Source: Welwitschia mirabilis
Taxonomy: Eukaryota; Gnetophyta; Gnetopsida; Welwitschiales
Length of the DNA stretch: 64,000 bases
Assembly (NCBI GenBank): GCA_051453625.1
Contig: JBOZIK010000001.1
Coordinates: 297,470,709-297,534,708, forward strand
Direction of reading: 5' to 3'
Of this stretch, positions 46,070 through 57,650 are shown piece by piece (position 1 is the stretch's first letter; every line of letters starts with the position of its first letter). The notes under the pieces were generated by a model. That model was not told the origin of the DNA. It worked only from the letters and a program-made list of their open reading frames with translations, and made no database searches. The position numbers and the translations under genes are program-made.

Positions 46070-46710
46070 AAAAATGGCTTTACTGCATTGTTTTCTTGAT
46101 GGGGCCATGCAAAATGCTAGTTTGAATAAATCAAATTAAAGTTTTATAATTCTTGATGGTTATAAAAACTTTAACATTATTTAGTTTGTGAAGAATGTTG
46201 AACAATGCTTATAATGTTTTCAAGGTTTTTTGAGAAAATTTGAGGATTGTAACAAGAAGGTTAAGTTAATTCATTTTGATAAACAAGGTATATTTTTTAA
46301 GTAAAATGTTTTATTTCTTTGGTGCATTAAGGCATAAAATTTCAAATTTCAAAGGATGAAGGACTATAATTGAGGAAATTGAAAAGCTTGAAAAGGGGAG
46401 AAAAAAACCATGTTGAAAAATATAGACTTAGATTTTAAACTTTGGGAAGAAGCACTACACATGATGAACTATTTATAAAATCTATTAGAATAAGGAAAGG
46501 TAGTTCCTCCATTTGAAAGATGGTTTAGTTCTAGAACTCATTTACCACATATTTTAAATTTTTAAGAAAAAATACCAAAGATGATATAAGATACCTTTTT
46601 AGGGGATATTCAGTCAACAATGACTAGACGTGTTATGATGAGATAAAAGATTCACTAATAGTATTTCATGAAATTGATTTATAAAATGACAAAATTTGTA
46701 ATGTTGCATT
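46070..46710 (+). pseudogene. Copia-E copy A, integrase remnant
   Basis: From 46073 the plus strand reads ALLHCFLDGAMQNASLNK and later, in other frames, DLDFKLWEEALHMMNYL (about 46427) and ERWF. This is a copia integrase core with many stops. It starts only about 65 bp after the primer site, leaving no room for gag or protease. It is cut by the gap at 46711. Copy B (48211 on) has the same layout with about one base in six different. Confidence 0.75.
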
Positions 46711-46810
46711 NNNNNNNNNNNNNNNNNNNNNNNNNNNNNNNNNNNNNNNNNNNNNNNNNNNNNNNNNNNNNNNNNNNNNNNNNNNNNNNNNNNNNNNNNN
46801 NNNNNNNNNN

Positions 46811-46970
46811 AAATCGGCGAAATAGGACCAGAACGGAAAGGACTGGTCGAAGCAGTGTGAGTGCCATGCCCATTGGTGTCTCTTGGGGACTCCAACTCTT
46901 CTGAACCATTAGTGCTCCATTCATTGCCTCAAAACCCTTGAAGAAAATCCTTCAGTGCTCCATTTAGTGA
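46811..46970 (-). pseudogene. Subtilisin-like serine protease fragment (SBT type)
   Basis: The minus-strand frame reads EELESPRDTNGHGTHTAST, the histidine active-site motif of plant subtilases (SPRDxxGHGTHTAST). Just upstream, one frame over, is FFKGFEAMNGAL, which fits the FxKGYEAxxG stretch that precedes it in these enzymes, so a one-base indel separates them. The protein continues toward lower coordinates into the gap at 46711. Upstream exons (aspartate site, propeptide) were not found. Subtilases are secreted proteases acting in the cell wall; this piece is a broken fragment, about 50 residues of a family near 750. Confidence 0.8.
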
Positions 46971-47438
46971 ATGCCTGAAGATGATTCGTCTACAAAAATG
47001 GACGACATATTGGGGAAGCCATCAGCTTTGCCAAGAAAAAAGCCTTTGTTTTCTGCCTTCATGGTCCTCTGGCATGCTCTTCATGCCCAAGGCCGCCCCT
47101 TCACTGCCTCACAACCCTAAACAGGAAAGGGGAGAGCAACAAATGCACGCTTCTTCGCTGAGTTATCCTGTGATACAAAATGGTTTTGAAGAAGTAGGAA
47201 TAATGGCCATGTATGGGTAATGCAGGCCATGGATTCACCCTCATATCAGTCATGCCATATCAATAAAGACATGGCAATGAAAAATACTAAAAAATTAAAT
47301 GACCTACCTCTGTTTAATAAAAGATAGGACCGGGCTTAGACAAGCCCGCTACCCACTGCAAGCACTGACATGATCTCGTACACGTGTGAAAAAGGGTTTT
47401 TCTGTCCAGAGTCATGCAAAAGTAAACTGAGAAAAAGC
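46971..47438. other. CG-retaining DNA, no gene assigned
   Basis: Relatively GC-rich. Minus-strand frames contain short protein-like stretches (GKADGFPNMSSIFVDESSSG near 47010) that could be further subtilase or unrelated coding remnants. Not assigned. Confidence 0.35.
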
Positions 47439-47753
47439 ATGACGTCGGACACTCCGGGCAATCGCAGTATGGTTGATGCGTCTCTGAAGGCATTGGAGGC
47501 GAAGGCAGAAGAGACGCCGTAATGGCTGAAGAACTCACAGTCGCAGGTGTCCGAATAGCAAAAAGGTACCGCGAGCGATTACACGGAGTTGATTTCTGGG
47601 ATGGTGGAGGAGGCGCAGAGGAGCATGAGCAAAGACAGCAGCACAAATGATGCCCGAACTTACATGAGCGGTGTGCTCACTAACGCAGATACTTGTTTCC
47701 AGGGCTTTCAGGATCTCAAAGTTAACTCCGGCACCTTCTTTGATCAGCTATAA
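47439..47753 (+). pseudogene. Pectin methylesterase/invertase inhibitor domain fragment
   Basis: A 105-codon frame from ATG 47439 to TAA 47751 with in-frame stops at 47520 and 47556. The last part reads YTELISGMVEEAQRSMSKDS, then ARTYMSGVLTNADTCFQGF. This matches the PMEI domain, whose third helix ends ...DVxTWLSAALTNxxTCLEGF with a conserved cysteine. The domain occurs alone as an inhibitor or as the N-terminal part of pectin methylesterases, both extracellular. The first cysteine hairpin is absent and the frame ends before the last helix. A minus-strand frame over the same bases (47646-47314) is a shadow. Confidence 0.7.
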
Positions 47754-48156
47754 AGTCTTGAATGTGTGTGACCAAAAAAATCAAAGGTGGTGTGCAGGAG
47801 GCATGTAAGACCCGTGGAAAAAACAATTACAGTAAGTGTTGCAGGTCATGCATGCTACAAGAAATTGTTAAGAGACTGTAACAAGATAATTGCTACTGCT
47901 TTATAGAGGAGATCTAAAATTGTTACCTCAGTAAATTCCAAGATGTAAGTGAGGAGTCACCTGCATTACAGTTACAGCAAAGAAAGTCACAGGGGCAGAG
48001 AGAATGCTGTAATTATAGTAGTTAAGCATCACAGAAAGACAACATCACCGTTAGCAGGAGGAGAAACTGCCGTTAGTAGAAGAAGAACATTACTACAGCT
48101 TTTGAAAATCTTAGAGAAAGGAAGTGCTGTCCATGTCCGTTATTCTAGAATAAACT
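47754..48156. other. CG-retaining DNA, no gene seen
   Basis: Same composition as the PMEI fragment; could be flanking gene sequence or the diverged start of the Copia-E copy B LTR. Confidence 0.4.
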
Positions 48157-48188
48157 TCCATTACATTATTAGGTTTTTTCAAAAACCA
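48157..48188 (+). repeat. End of the Copia-E copy B 5' LTR
   Basis: CTTCCATTACATTATTAGG followed by TTTTTTCAAAAACCA matches the last 35 bp of LTR copy R3 (CTTCAATTACATAATTAGG, then TTTTAATTAAAACCA). The rest of this LTR upstream is not recognisable, so it is truncated or replaced. Confidence 0.6.
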
Positions 48189-48194
48189 TAAGTT

Positions 48195-48207
48195 TGGTAT
48201 TGGGAAG
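48195..48207 (+). promoter_or_regulatory. Copia-E copy B primer binding site
   Basis: TGGTATTGGGAAG, seven bases after the LTR end, at the same spacing as in copy A. The first six bases match the tRNA-Met primer site. Confidence 0.6.
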
Positions 48208-48210
48208 ATG

Positions 48211-48765
48211 GTAAATGAGAAATTGGCCTTAGTGCATTGTTTTATTGATGGACCCATGAGAAATACTAATTTGAACACATTAAGGTATATCTTCACAATT
48301 GTTGATGCTTATATGAACCTGAGCATTACTTATTCTATCAAGAGTGTTAAAGCGACTCCAAAGGTTTTTTAAAAGGATTTGAAAATTGTGACAAAAGGGT
48401 CAAAATGTTTCATTTTGATAGAGAAGGTATATTTTTTGATCAAAATTTTTATGACTATTTGTTGCATCAAGGTATAAAATTTCAGATTTCAAAGGATGAA
48501 GGACTTGTAGTGAAGATATTGAAAGGCTTGAAAAAGGAAGCAAAAACAATGTTGGAGAATGCAAAATTAGATTTCAAATTTTGGGAAGAAGCACTACACA
48601 TGGTGAATTACCTACAAAATTGATTAGGTCAAGGGAAGGTAATTTCTCCATTTGAAAGATGGTTTGGTTTTAAACCTTATTTTCCACCTATTTTAAATTT
48701 TGGAAAAAGGTTTTCAAAGATGGTGTAAGATACTGTTTATGATATAATCAGTCAACAATGATTGC
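48211..48765 (+). pseudogene. Copia-E copy B, integrase remnant
   Basis: Plus-strand frame VNEKLALVHCFIDGPMRNTN, RYIFTIVDAYMNLSITYSIK (48211-48370), a stop, then the open frame 48405-48623: FHFDREGIFFDQNFYDYLLH, QGIKFQISKDEGL, NAKLDFKFWEEALHMVNYLQ, and after a stop SPFERWFGFKP. Copia integrases read LxGPMxTxSxxGxRYFLTFIDDYSR ... FWAEAVxTAxYLxNR ... TPxExWFGxKP. The first acidic residue is retained as FID; the DD pair reads DA. The integrase begins 15-20 bases after the primer site. Confidence 0.82.
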
Positions 48766-49236
48766 ATGTGTTATGATGAAAGAAAAGATTCATTAATAGT
48801 ATTTCATGAAATTGATTTTGAAAACGATAAAGTTTGCAATGTTGCACTTGAGGTTAATGAATTCATGGAAAGTGATAAAGACAAGGAGGATGAAATCCAA
48901 AAGGAAGAGGAGGACAAAATCAAAATTCCAAAAGCAAAGAACAAAATTTAGTTTGTAAAAGGAAGGGATGACATTAAAGGCAAAGTTATGGGATTTGAAG
49001 ATTTTGATAAAAATAAGATTTGGGAGTTAGTTTATGTGAAATTTGATAAAAATAGATTAGGAATGAATCATGATAATATAACTCTACATGAATTTTTTAT
49101 GAGGAAAAAAATAAATTTTGATCAAAATACACATAGTTTTTGTGAAAGGTTAGGACATAAAATGGACTTTTCTTTGATCTGCGTTCATGGAAATTTTCTA
49201 AGGGAAAAAAATTATAAAACTAAAAATTATTTGTAA
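48766..49236 (+). pseudogene. Copia-E copy B, post-integrase linker and start of RT
   Basis: Two open frames: 48766-48951 (CYDERKDSLIVFHEIDFEND, then an acidic run ending KIPKAKNKI), equivalent to the copia linker YDxxxxKxxxSRDVxFDE, and 48988-49236, starting GFEDFDKNKIWELVYVKFDK, equivalent to the first RT motif (MxxLxKNxTWELVxLPxxK). After it the RT motifs (YGLKQxPRxWY, YVDD) and RNase H are absent; the purine tract follows within 300 bp. Confidence 0.7.
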
Positions 49237-49472
49237 AAAGAAAAGAGAGGATATTTGACATGTAACAATTTGAATGTAAGAATAAATTGTGCATAGGTGA
49301 AGAAAGAAAAGAAAAATTTACCTTTTGGATGGATGACTACATATCAAGCAATTCATCTTTTGAAGGAAAGTTACAAGCTAAAAGAAAGAAGGTATGTTTT
49401 TATTTTCAACAAGGATATTTTAATTTTGCAAGATGAAAAGGTAATGCTTATTTAAGAGTAAGGAACATAAAA

Positions 49473-49493
49473 GATGATAGTAGGAAGGAAATT
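49473..49493 (+). promoter_or_regulatory. Copia-E copy B polypurine tract
   Basis: GATGATAGTAGGAAGGAAATT, a purine-rich run directly before LTR copy R2. Confidence 0.6.
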
Positions 49494-50045
49494 TTAGTTT
49501 TAAAATCTTACATTTTAACACAACCTTATACAAATCTTACATTTAACACAATCTTATACAAATCCTATTGCTTGCTTCTAAGTGTTTCCATTAGTTTCCT
49601 AAAAAAAGGCCCCAATATTTTATGTCCTAGACATGAATGGAAATTATTAATATATGTTTTTATTGGATTCTTTTTTGTTTTTGCCATGATTATCTTACTG
49701 TTACCTTGCTATTTTTCCACTTTATTGCCTTATGTTTACATTTCCTATTTTTTCCATTTTTTCTATAGCCAAAATTAAAATGAAGTTAGTGATAATGTCT
49801 TATGGTAAGTGAAAAATTAGAGATGAAGGTGGGATACCTTTGTTAGCATAATTGAAACATCCATAACTTTATGATTTTTTATCATTTTATTTGTAGGCTT
49901 GACTTATTAATAAAACATGCAATCTCATAGGAACTATATTTACAAGTAAGGAGGATAGTTATGTATTTAAATGATTGATACAAATGCATAAAATACTTTT
50001 AATGTTTATCATAAAGTCATTTCATCAATTAATGTGGGTTGTTAG
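49494..50045 (+). repeat. Copia-E LTR copy R2 (3' LTR of copy B)
   Basis: Matches R1 and R3 over most of its length. Near its start an AAATCTTACATTT(T)AACACAA segment of about 30 bp is repeated. It lacks the last ~45 bp (the ATTAGGTTTTAATTAAAACC end). Confidence 0.8.
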
Positions 50046-50054
50046 GCTTTAAAT

Positions 50055-50205
50055 GTATATTAGGTAAAATTATTTTATTTAAAGATCTATTGTTTCAAAA
50101 TCTTACACTTTAGCACAACCTTGTGCAAATACTATTACTTGCTTCTAAGTGTTTCCATTAGTTTCCTTAAAAAGGCTTCAATATTTTTGTCTAAATTGGG
50201 TAAAA
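50055..50205 (+). repeat. Copia-E LTR partial copy R2b
   Basis: About 150 bp: GGTAAAATTATTTTATTTAA, AGATCT, CAAAATCTTACACTTTAGC, TTGCTTCTAAGTGTTTCC. Equivalent to the LTR start. Breaks off after TTTTTGTC. Confidence 0.75.
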
Positions 50206-50796
50206 TATTTATTAGGTAAAATTATTTTATTTAAAGATCCATCATTTCAAAATCTTACATTTTAATACAAACTTATACAAATCAGATTACTTGCTTTTAA
50301 GTGTTTCCCTTAGTTTCCTAAAAAAGGCCCCAATATTTTACATCCTAGTCATGAATAGAAATTAGTAATATATGTTTTTTTTGCATTCTTATTTGTTTTC
50401 ACCTTGATTCACTTACTATTACCTTGCTATTTTCCACTTTATTACCTTATGTTTACATTTACTGTTTTTATCTTTTTTGGTATGACGAAAACTAAAATCA
50501 AGTTAGTGAGCATGTCTTATGGCAAGAGAAAAATTAGAGATGGAGGTTGAATACCTTTGTTGGCCCAATTGAAGCATCCATAACTTTATGATTTTTTATC
50601 ATTTTCTTTGTAGGCTTGACTTATTAATAGGACATACAATCTCATAGGAAGCATATTTACAAGTAAGGAGGATAGTTGAATATTAAATGATTGATACAAA
50701 TGCATAAAATACTTGCAATGTTTATCATAAAGTAATTTCATCAATTAATGTGAGTTTTTGGACCTTCAATTACATAATTAGGTTTTAATTAAAACC
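50206..50796 (+). repeat. Copia-E LTR copy R3
   Basis: Full-length by comparison with R1: from GGTAAAATTATTTTATTTAA to TTAGGTTTTAATTAAAACCA. No primer site follows (ATAGAAAAGC), so it is not the 5' LTR of a further element. Confidence 0.8.
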
Positions 50797-52666
50797 AATA
50801 GAAAAGCATCCTCATCATTATGTTCTAAAAAAGGCTTAATATGCTTTGAGGTTTTTTAATTCTATGTCATCTCCTATAAGTATGCCAAAATTATTTTGGA
50901 CTTGTCTTTTTTCTATTGGTAAAGATGTTTTTGAGATATTTGTAGAAAATTTTAAAACTTTAAAGTTATCTTAGAAGAATTATTATTCAAAAAGGAGGAA
51001 GAACTTTTTAAAGAAGTTGAGGAAGTTTTAAAGTTGGAAGGATTTTTAAAGGAAGATGGAGGGTTATTTGAAGTGAAAGAAATCTCTAAATGAGAAGTGT
51101 ATGAATAAAATATACTAAATGTGGAAAAATCTTCTTATTTCATTCTTGAAATAATTGTTTTTTTCCTACCTCAAGTTTCTGAGTTACAACAAACTATACC
51201 TTATCTAGTAGTTTCTTTAATGAATTTCTTTTCTCTAAAATGCTTTACCATTTTCTTACATTGTCATAAAAAATTAACAAACTTCTTTATATCAAAGGAT
51301 TAACAATCTCTAGGATTACTCAAGGTTCAAGGAGTAAGTTCCAACAACACTGTATATGAAAATCACTCATATTATATAAAGCACAAAATGGGGTCCAAGT
51401 GGTGTAAAATGTGATAATTCCCAAGGTTAAACTTGATGTGTGAATTTTAAACCTAATAAATAATTGTAATCTCTTCTTAATAGAGTAGGCCGAAGAATAA
51501 TATCTAAAAAGAAAAGTAAGCCAATTAATGTTAATAATAACAAGAAAAGTAAATTGCTTGAATTAAAAAGTAAATATAAATTATAGGGAAGGAAATATAT
51601 GTTACACCAAAAATCAAGATAATCAAATGAACACTTATAGAACTTAAAAGATAATCAAGTGTGCATAAGTAGATCTAACTTAGGAATAATATATAATAAC
51701 AATCAAATAAATAACATGAAATCAAATCAATTACTTAAGTAATGAGAATTAAGTTTTTAAACTTTCTTAAATGTCTCCCTAATAATATCTTAAAGATATT
51801 GAAAAAGTGATTTGCGAGTGTAAAATATATGATGAATGATTAATACTTAATTATTAATAACTTGTAGTCTTTTAATATCTAATTCATACAAACTCATACT
51901 AGTGTAGAGGGTTCAACATAATGTTGTAAAATGGTGAAAAAATTAATGATTATCTAGAAAGTTGATTTATTTAAAGAAGAAGGTAATTTTTATTTCTTTT
52001 TTAATTAACTATGAAATTTAAATAACAATGCAATGATGAATGTAATGCTATGAATGTAGAATGTAAGGAATTAAAATTCATTGAGATGAAAATAAAATAT
52101 AATTTCTAATGTAACAATCAACCAAGTTTATCAACTTATTATCATCTAATTTTACCCTCATATTCCAACATAAAATATAAGGTAGATAATAAGAATAATT
52201 TATAGAGTACAAACTAATTCTATTAATTAAATTATAGTACATCTACTCATAAGTAGTAACTCTTCAATGAAGGAAACTTAGCCAAATATGAAAGTAAGAT
52301 CCTTTCATAAGTCAAGATGGATTCCTTGCTCAAATGAACTCCCATTGTCATAAGATGATTTAATGCCAAAAGAAGGGCTAAAACAGATCTTTAAAAAAGG
52401 TATTTATAGGTTTGAACTAGTGGTTGTAAATGTGAATAAGTATAATTCAAAAATACATGACCCTTAATAGTAAAGCAATACAATAAATGATCATCTAGGA
52501 GTCTCATCAAGACAATTATGGAGGACAAATATATAACTTGGAATAGGTATGCTTTACACATCTATATAATATAACTGCTAATAATCATCTTCTTAGCTTA
52601 TCTAAATTACCAAGTGCATCAAGGTGATAATTGCTAATAACCTTCTATTTAAAACTAATTTCTACT
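50797..52666. other. AT-rich DNA, no gene seen
   Basis: No recognised domain on either strand. Short open frames (for example 51121-51303) have no recognisable similarity. Confidence 0.5.
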
Positions 52667-53401
52667 NNNNNNNNNNNNNNNNNNNNNNNNNNNNNNNNNN
52701 NNNNNNNNNNNNNNNNNNNNNNNNNNNNNNNNNNNNNNNNNNNNNNNNNNNNNNNNNNNNNNNNNNNNNNNNNNNNNNNNNNNNNNNNNNNNNNNNNNNN
52801 NNNNNNNNNNNNNNNNNNNNNNNNNNNNNNNNNNNNNNNNNNNNNNNNNNNNNNNNNNNNNNNNNNNNNNNNNNNNNNNNNNNNNNNNNNNNNNNNNNNN
52901 NNNNNNNNNNNNNNNNNNNNNNNNNNNNNNNNNNNNNNNNNNNNNNNNNNNNNNNNNNNNNNNNNNNNNNNNNNNNNNNNNNNNNNNNNNNNNNNNNNNN
53001 NNNNNNNNNNNNNNNNNNNNNNNNNNNNNNNNNNNNNNNNNNNNNNNNNNNNNNNNNNNNNNNNNNNNNNNNNNNNNNNNNNNNNNNNNNNNNNNNNNNN
53101 NNNNNNNNNNNNNNNNNNNNNNNNNNNNNNNNNNNNNNNNNNNNNNNNNNNNNNNNNNNNNNNNNNNNNNNNNNNNNNNNNNNNNNNNNNNNNNNNNNNN
53201 NNNNNNNNNNNNNNNNNNNNNNNNNNNNNNNNNNNNNNNNNNNNNNNNNNNNNNNNNNNNNNNNNNNNNNNNNNNNNNNNNNNNNNNNNNNNNNNNNNNN
53301 NNNNNNNNNNNNNNNNNNNNNNNNNNNNNNNNNNNNNNNNNNNNNNNNNNNNNNNNNNNNNNNNNNNNNNNNNNNNNNNNNNNNNNNNNNNNNNNNNNNN
53401 N
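52667..53401. other. Assembly gap, 735 N
   Basis: Unsequenced. Long apparent frames in this interval consist of N. Confidence 0.99.
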
Positions 53402-54156
53402 ATAAATCCTTGAAAATGTTCAAGAGGAGTCACTCACATAAAAAATCTATGAAGTTTTTGATTTTCATGATAAGTATGCATGATTATCATACTTTAAAAA
53501 CTTTTCAATTAATCCTAAAACATGATTTAAAATATGATCACATAAGGCCAATTTGGCCTTGTAACAATTTTAACTTAGGCCATGTTATAATACTATCTTG
53601 ATGATATCATATTTAAGTATATAATAACATCATTAAAAATAGGATACTATATTCTTATACAATTTCATCAACTTCATTTAGTTCTATTCTTATTTTATAA
53701 TCATTAACCACATAGTAATTTGAGTCATGCTTATGACACAAGTTAAGGTGGTAAGATGGCTACTTTACAACATCATACTATAGTGTTGTTATTAATATAG
53801 AGTAATATCACTCCACTATAGTAGTGTTTTGATGTTCAATAATGACACTATACCATAGTGACTTAATTTTTTTTAAAAATTTGTGGTAGTGCTCTTCTAC
53901 TATTATCTAAATAATTATGCAAATGCCATATTTTTGTAATTTAATCATCCATACTTGATGTTGCTATTATGTGTTTCATAATATGTCATTTATAGCATTA
54001 GTAATGTATTATATATTCTACCTTATTAATGTTATAAATAATAACTGAGTTTAAAAAACACCTCAATTTATGGCACTACTTGTAGCAATAGTTTTTGAGT
54101 TTTATTAATTGTATAGACAAAAAATATTATTGCCTATATGGGTTTCTCTTGTAGTA
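53402..54156. mobile_element. Possible second CACTA-type end
   Basis: GGGTTTCTCTTGTAGTA ends near 54156. Its reverse complement TACTACAAGAGAAACCC is one base from the common plant CACTA tip CACTACAAGAGAAA. Inside it, ACTATAGTGTTG, CACTATAGTAGTG and CACTATACCATAGTG recur on both strands at 53779-53865, as subterminal repeats would. The other end would lie in or beyond the 735-N gap. Weakly supported. Confidence 0.3.
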
Positions 54157-55079
54157 ATTGTTAGAAATATAATGACTTAGTTATGATTTAATTAATACAC
54201 TACTTAAATTCATATATATATTCCTATCTAGCATGAATATTTAGTTGACATTTTACTTAAGAAAAAAATTCTAAGTCATCAAGTTTGTTTTAATGAAATA
54301 GCCATATATAAAGTAAAAACATACATAACTTTATTTAGCATTATTTACACATGAAATTTGACATATTTAGCTACTTAAGTTTAATAAATTAATATATTTT
54401 TAAGATTATATATATTGTATTTATAGTTTAATTATTTTTAAGCATGTTTTATCCTTTAATTTTTAAAACTATTATAAGAAGAACTTACTTTTAATATTAT
54501 ATTTCTTGGTTATATTAAGCTACCAAACTTCATTAAAATAAATCAAATAAAAGGGATTATGTAGAATATTGAATTGAATAAGTATGACCAAGAAACCCTA
54601 AAATAAGAACTTCAAAAAATAGTATTTGATTTTCATCTTCATTTCAGATGATAGAGCTTATTATTATAGGAAAGCATACTTAGCTAGGATTTCACTAGGT
54701 GTTTTTATTTTATCTAAGTATAGTACTATAGTACAACTTACTAGTGCCCTATAAATTCCACCATCAATATGGAAATATTCTCTCTTCTAAGAAAAGAGGA
54801 AAATATTAAAAATGTAACCTATAATAAAACCTTCTAAAAAGGAGTTTTCATGTGAGAAAACTACTTTACAAATATGTATTTAGATTTTGCTACATGTCTT
54901 ATAGGAGGATTAGTGAAAATGTTACTACACATTATAGAGTATCAAGAAATGCTATGCTACACATCCAATAGTATTAAGATTAATAAATCCTCTTTTAGTA
55001 ACTCTAAAAGTCAAATAAAGTCAAATATCTATAACAAAATAAGTTACATTAGCTCGTGATTCATACTATCTTAGGTTGG
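54157..55079. other. AT-rich DNA, no gene seen
   Basis: May contain the 3' LTR of Copia-3, but no second copy was found to confirm it. Confidence 0.45.
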
Positions 55080-56150
55080 AAGCATTTAAAATTATGTTAA
55101 CTTAGTAGTTTAGTTAAAATATCAGTTTTTTATCTTGTGATTAGATAATATAGTGGTTTATTAGTTGTTTTATCTTATGATGATGCACTGGATCTTTATC
55201 TATGCATATGGTAGATTAACTATTAATGAATATCCTAGTTTTACTTATTTTCTTTAAGGTTTTTACTTCTAGAAGTTTTATGAATCATTTAGGCTTTTTG
55301 TAGGATTAGGATATATTTGTATACTCTAGTTCTATAGGGAATTGGTTACACTCTTTGATTATTAAATCACTCTGACAATCATGATGTTTCCAAAGGACAA
55401 CATATCCTAATGTTGATAAGTAATTTTCAAACTCTTTAGTAAAGTCTAAGTGAGTGTATGTATTTAGAACAAACTGAGAGTTTCTCTTATATGTAAGTTT
55501 TTAGCCTTTTATAATTATCTAGGTACTCTTACAACTTTATTTAGATGATTACCCTTTTATGAATGAAGATATCTAGATAAGATACTACCTACATATGGGA
55601 TACTAGGTCTATTGTTGATAATATAAATGAGACTACCAACTATCCTTCTATATTTGGTTTTATTTCTAATTTTAACAATTCATCATTACTAATTATTAAT
55701 TTCTATTTTAAGTGTATAATCACTTCTTTGACAATTTTTAATTGAAATTTATACATAAAGTCTCTAATATAATTCCTTTGAGTTAGGAGGATTACATTCT
55801 TTCTTTACTTAATTTATATACCAATCCTAGATGAAAAATTTTAAATGCCTTACTTAAAGTTATTTTCATATGGTTCACATCCACTTCATTACCACTATTT
55901 ATTAACATGTCATCTACATAAACCACTATCTATGTTGAATTATTTCTATCAAATTTAAGGAGTTCGTTGGCATCTACATCTTAATAGTTACATAGTTTAA
56001 TTCTAATCATACTTACATAATTGGTAAGTTTTAGATACCATGATCTTAGATCTTTTTTGAGTCCACATAATGGCTTAATTAGTTTGCATACTTTCTATTT
56101 TTATCTTTTACTTTAAAACCCTTTAGTTATATCATATACATTTTTCAATG
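55080..56150 (-). pseudogene. Copia-3 reverse transcriptase and RNase H remnant
   Basis: Minus-strand motifs: VCKLIKPLCGLKKDLRSWYL (about 56080-56020), VVYVDDMLINSGNEVDVNHM (about 55930-55870, catalytic YVDD intact), then YRRIVGSLIYIINNRPSIPY (about 55655-55595), which matches the YRSxVGSLIYLTxTRPDI motif between RT and RNase H. Stops separate all parts. Confidence 0.8.
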
Positions 56151-57559
56151 AGATATCCATTAAGTAAGGTAATCTTAATATATAACTAGTACATCTTCCA
56201 TTTCTTCTAGGTTGCAAAGGCAATAATAATTCTAATGATATCCTATTTTGTTATTAGTAAAAAGACTTCATTAATGTTAAATACTTTTCTTTGATATATT
56301 ATAAGAATAAGATAAGATTTATGTTATCCATGAGTATCATCTACTTTAAACTCATTGTAAAAAATTCATTTGTGAGATGATGATTGTAACCTAATGGAGC
56401 ATCAATCAACTCTCACACATCAACCAACTCTTATGGACCATTTTTGATTAATGTATTATATTATTCTTTGATGAAATAAATCTAGTAATCATGCAAAATA
56501 ACATCTTTGAAATAAGTTACTTCACAATCAAAGCTTAAATGAAGCTTAAAATTAGCATCAAAAGGTGCATAAGAGATCTACCTAGTTTTATTTTTTAGAT
56601 TTTCATTATCAAAAACATTTTGTAAAGTAAATTCTAAACAATTACTTTATATTTATATTTGGGAAATATCAAAATTATTGTTAGGATAATCAAATGACTT
56701 CTTATTAGAATCATGTTCATCTGTGATATTCATATGAATCTTTTTAACTCATCTAGGTTATACTAGAGAAAAACCATTTTGGCTAGAGGGAATTAAGAAA
56801 TTAGAACTAATTATTATATCTCCCCTTCAACCATATAAAATTTAGAACTTAAATGTTTTACAAGATATAATGAAAGATGTATTTTAAAAACATTAAGTTA
56901 AGAAATAATATATGAAGTTTTAAAAAAGATAACATCATGAGAGACAATGATATTATAATAATCAAGAATGTAAACATGATATTCTTTCTAATCAATTAGA
57001 TAACCCATTAAAATGCTAAGATAACCATATTTTGCATTCTTATCACAATTTTTCATATGAATATGGACATAGCATATATATTTAAACACATGAATATGGT
57101 TTAGAATAGACTTATATCCATTTTATTTTCTAGCATTGGACACATCCTTTTTAGAAGCATAATCAATAGGAAATACATCATTTTTAGGAGTAAGGATAAT
57201 ACAATTATTAGGATCGACTATAATACTAATATCTTCATCCCACAAGTATTATTTACATCCATTATAGTACATCATTAAATTTACCATATTCATGATCATC
57301 CAATTAAACCATTTAGTATTGTAAATGTTTTAGGCATTTCTAAGCACATTTTTAGATGACAAAGGCTCTTTGGAGTAAAATGTATTTGAATTTAACTAAT
57401 GTGTATTCAACACCATTATTAAAATAGAAAATCTTAGTCTTACTATCATTTTTCATTTCCATTTTTACTTTGAAAATGTTAAACACATTCAAAGTAAAAG
57501 ATTTCAATCTCATGAAATATATGTAAGTCAATATGAAAAATAATCTTAAATGATATGAA

Positions 57560-57650
57560 GTAGTGATAACCTTGAAGTGTTGGGACCACTAAAAGACCAC
57601 ATATATCACTATGAATGAGTAGGAGCTTGCAATTAGTGCATTGTTTTATA
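57560..57650 (-). pseudogene. Copia-3 integrase remnant
   Basis: Minus-strand LLLIHSDICGLLVVPTLQGY, then HYFISFKIIF, matches LxHSDICGPMxTPSxGGxRYFVTFIDDYSR. The first acidic residue (HSD) is kept; the DD pair is lost. Confidence 0.7.

Noticed and set aside
47314-47646. 110-codon minus-strand frame rich in Cys, Ser and Pro
   Set aside because: It lies opposite the PMEI-like frame, which has real family motifs; composition and lack of any motif mark it as a shadow.
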